A DNA stretch of 5,141 nt, from positions 1 to 5,141 of the forward strand of contig JAJAZK010000309.1 in NCBI GenBank assembly GCA_026785765.1, written 5' to 3'. Below are positions 4,658 through 5,141 of this stretch, piece after piece. The DNA is from Rhodoferax sp. Lineage in GTDB: Bacteria; Pseudomonadota; Gammaproteobacteria; Burkholderiales; Burkholderiaceae_C. The stretch's first letter is position 1, and each line of letters starts with the position of its first letter. A program made the position numbers and the translations under genes. The notes under the pieces were generated by a model. It was not told the origin of the DNA. It searched no databases and saw only the letters and a list, made by a program, of their open reading frames with translations.

Positions 4658-5141
4658 TTGACCTCACAACAACTTCGTCGAGCGCTGATGCTGTGTACGC
4701 TGCTGCTGGCAGCCGCTGTTGTGCACGCCCAGGAAGCCACCACCTTCGCCATCCGGGGTTACCAGATCGAGGGCAACAGCCTGTTGCCACAAGCCCAGAT
4801 CAGTCTGGCAGTGCTGCCGTTCACCGGCCCCAAGTCCAGCTTCGAGACCATCCAGCTAGCGCTGGAGGCGCTGGAGAAGGCTTATCTCAAAGCCGGTTAT
4901 GGCTCCATCAAGATCGAAGTACCCGAGCAGGATTTGCAGGAGGGTGTGGTCAAGCTGCTGGTGGTCGAAGCACGGCTGGAGCGCATCACGGTGGAGGGGC
5001 AGAAGTTCCACGACGAAGCCAACATCCTGCGCACCCTGCCGGCTTTGCGCAGCGGACAGGTGGTCAACGTGGATGCGCTGCAGCGCAACCTGGACCTGGC
5101 CAACGAGAGTTTTGCGAAACACACCAGCGTCACCTTTCGCC
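4658..5141 (+). CDS. ShlB/FhaC/HecB-family two-partner secretion transporter (TpsB), N-terminal part
   Basis: Outer-membrane beta-barrel transporter that would secrete a large TpsA exoprotein (hemolysin or adhesin type). Only 161 residues are in the window. A signal peptide spans residues 1-24: TSQQLRR n-region, hydrophobic core LMLCTLLLAAAVV, and likely cleavage after VHA. A POTRA domain follows at about 30-105, starting FAIRGYQIEGNSLLP and containing the helix ALEALEKAYLKAGYGSIKI and the strand GVVKLLVVEARLERI. A second POTRA begins near 110 (ITVEGQKF), with the family-typical LPALRSGQVVNVDALQRNLDLANES. The 16- or so-stranded barrel of the family lies beyond the edge. The start is TTG, favoured over ATG 4688 by the AGGGTGG site and a proper n-region. 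The gene lies 91 bp after the LytTR regulator with its own candidate promoter. The TpsA substrate should be encoded nearby outside the window. BamA/TamA-type proteins are a less likely alternative. Confidence 0.88.
   Translation, partial: MTSQQLRRALMLCTLLLAAAVVHAQEATTFAIRGYQIEGNSLLPQAQISLAVLPFTGPKSSFETIQLALEALEKAYLKAGYGSIKIEVPEQDLQEGVVKLLVVEARLERITVEGQKFHDEANILRTLPALRSGQVVNVDALQRNLDLANESFAKHTSVTFR

Overview
The window reads as chromosomal DNA of a high-GC Gram-negative bacterium, most likely a betaproteobacterium of the order Burkholderiales (Comamonadaceae-like). This rests on strong G/C at third codon positions, a MacA-type periplasmic adaptor and a two-partner-secretion outer-membrane transporter (both need a double membrane), and three CTA(G/A)AAT -10-like boxes close to gene starts. 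The taxon is inferred from style; there is no rRNA or other marker gene.

Layout: (1) Positions 1-1080, minus strand: most of a MacA-like periplasmic adaptor of a tripartite efflux pump, cut off at its C terminus by the left edge. (2) 1081-1302: a divergent intergenic region with a perfect 8-bp inverted repeat. (3) 1303-2276, plus strand: two small multi-spanning membrane proteins 29 bp apart, a DUF2306-type protein starting at TTG and a DUF6622-like protein. (4) 2363-4566, plus strand: a compact operon with a 98-residue 2TM-domain protein, a four-TM LytS-type sensor histidine kinase and a LytTR-type response regulator, separated by 13 and 7 bases. (5) 4567-4657: an intergenic region with three short dyads and a -10-like box. 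(6) 4658-5141, plus strand: the N-terminal third or so of a ShlB/FhaC/HecB-type (TpsB) transporter, cut off by the right edge.

How the genes may work together: the kinase and regulator form a two-component system, with the 2TM protein a likely membrane accessory. The regulator has a LytTR DNA-binding domain. Its targets cannot be read from the sequence, but the TpsB gene just downstream, with its own dyad-rich promoter region, is a natural candidate. The adaptor and the DUF2306/DUF6622 pair have no visible functional link to the two-component system.

I found no mobile elements, CRISPR arrays, tRNA or rRNA genes, and no frameshifted genes. Most of the window consists of recognisable families. 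The least characterised parts are the two small membrane proteins, the separate 2TM protein and the dyads in the two regulatory regions.
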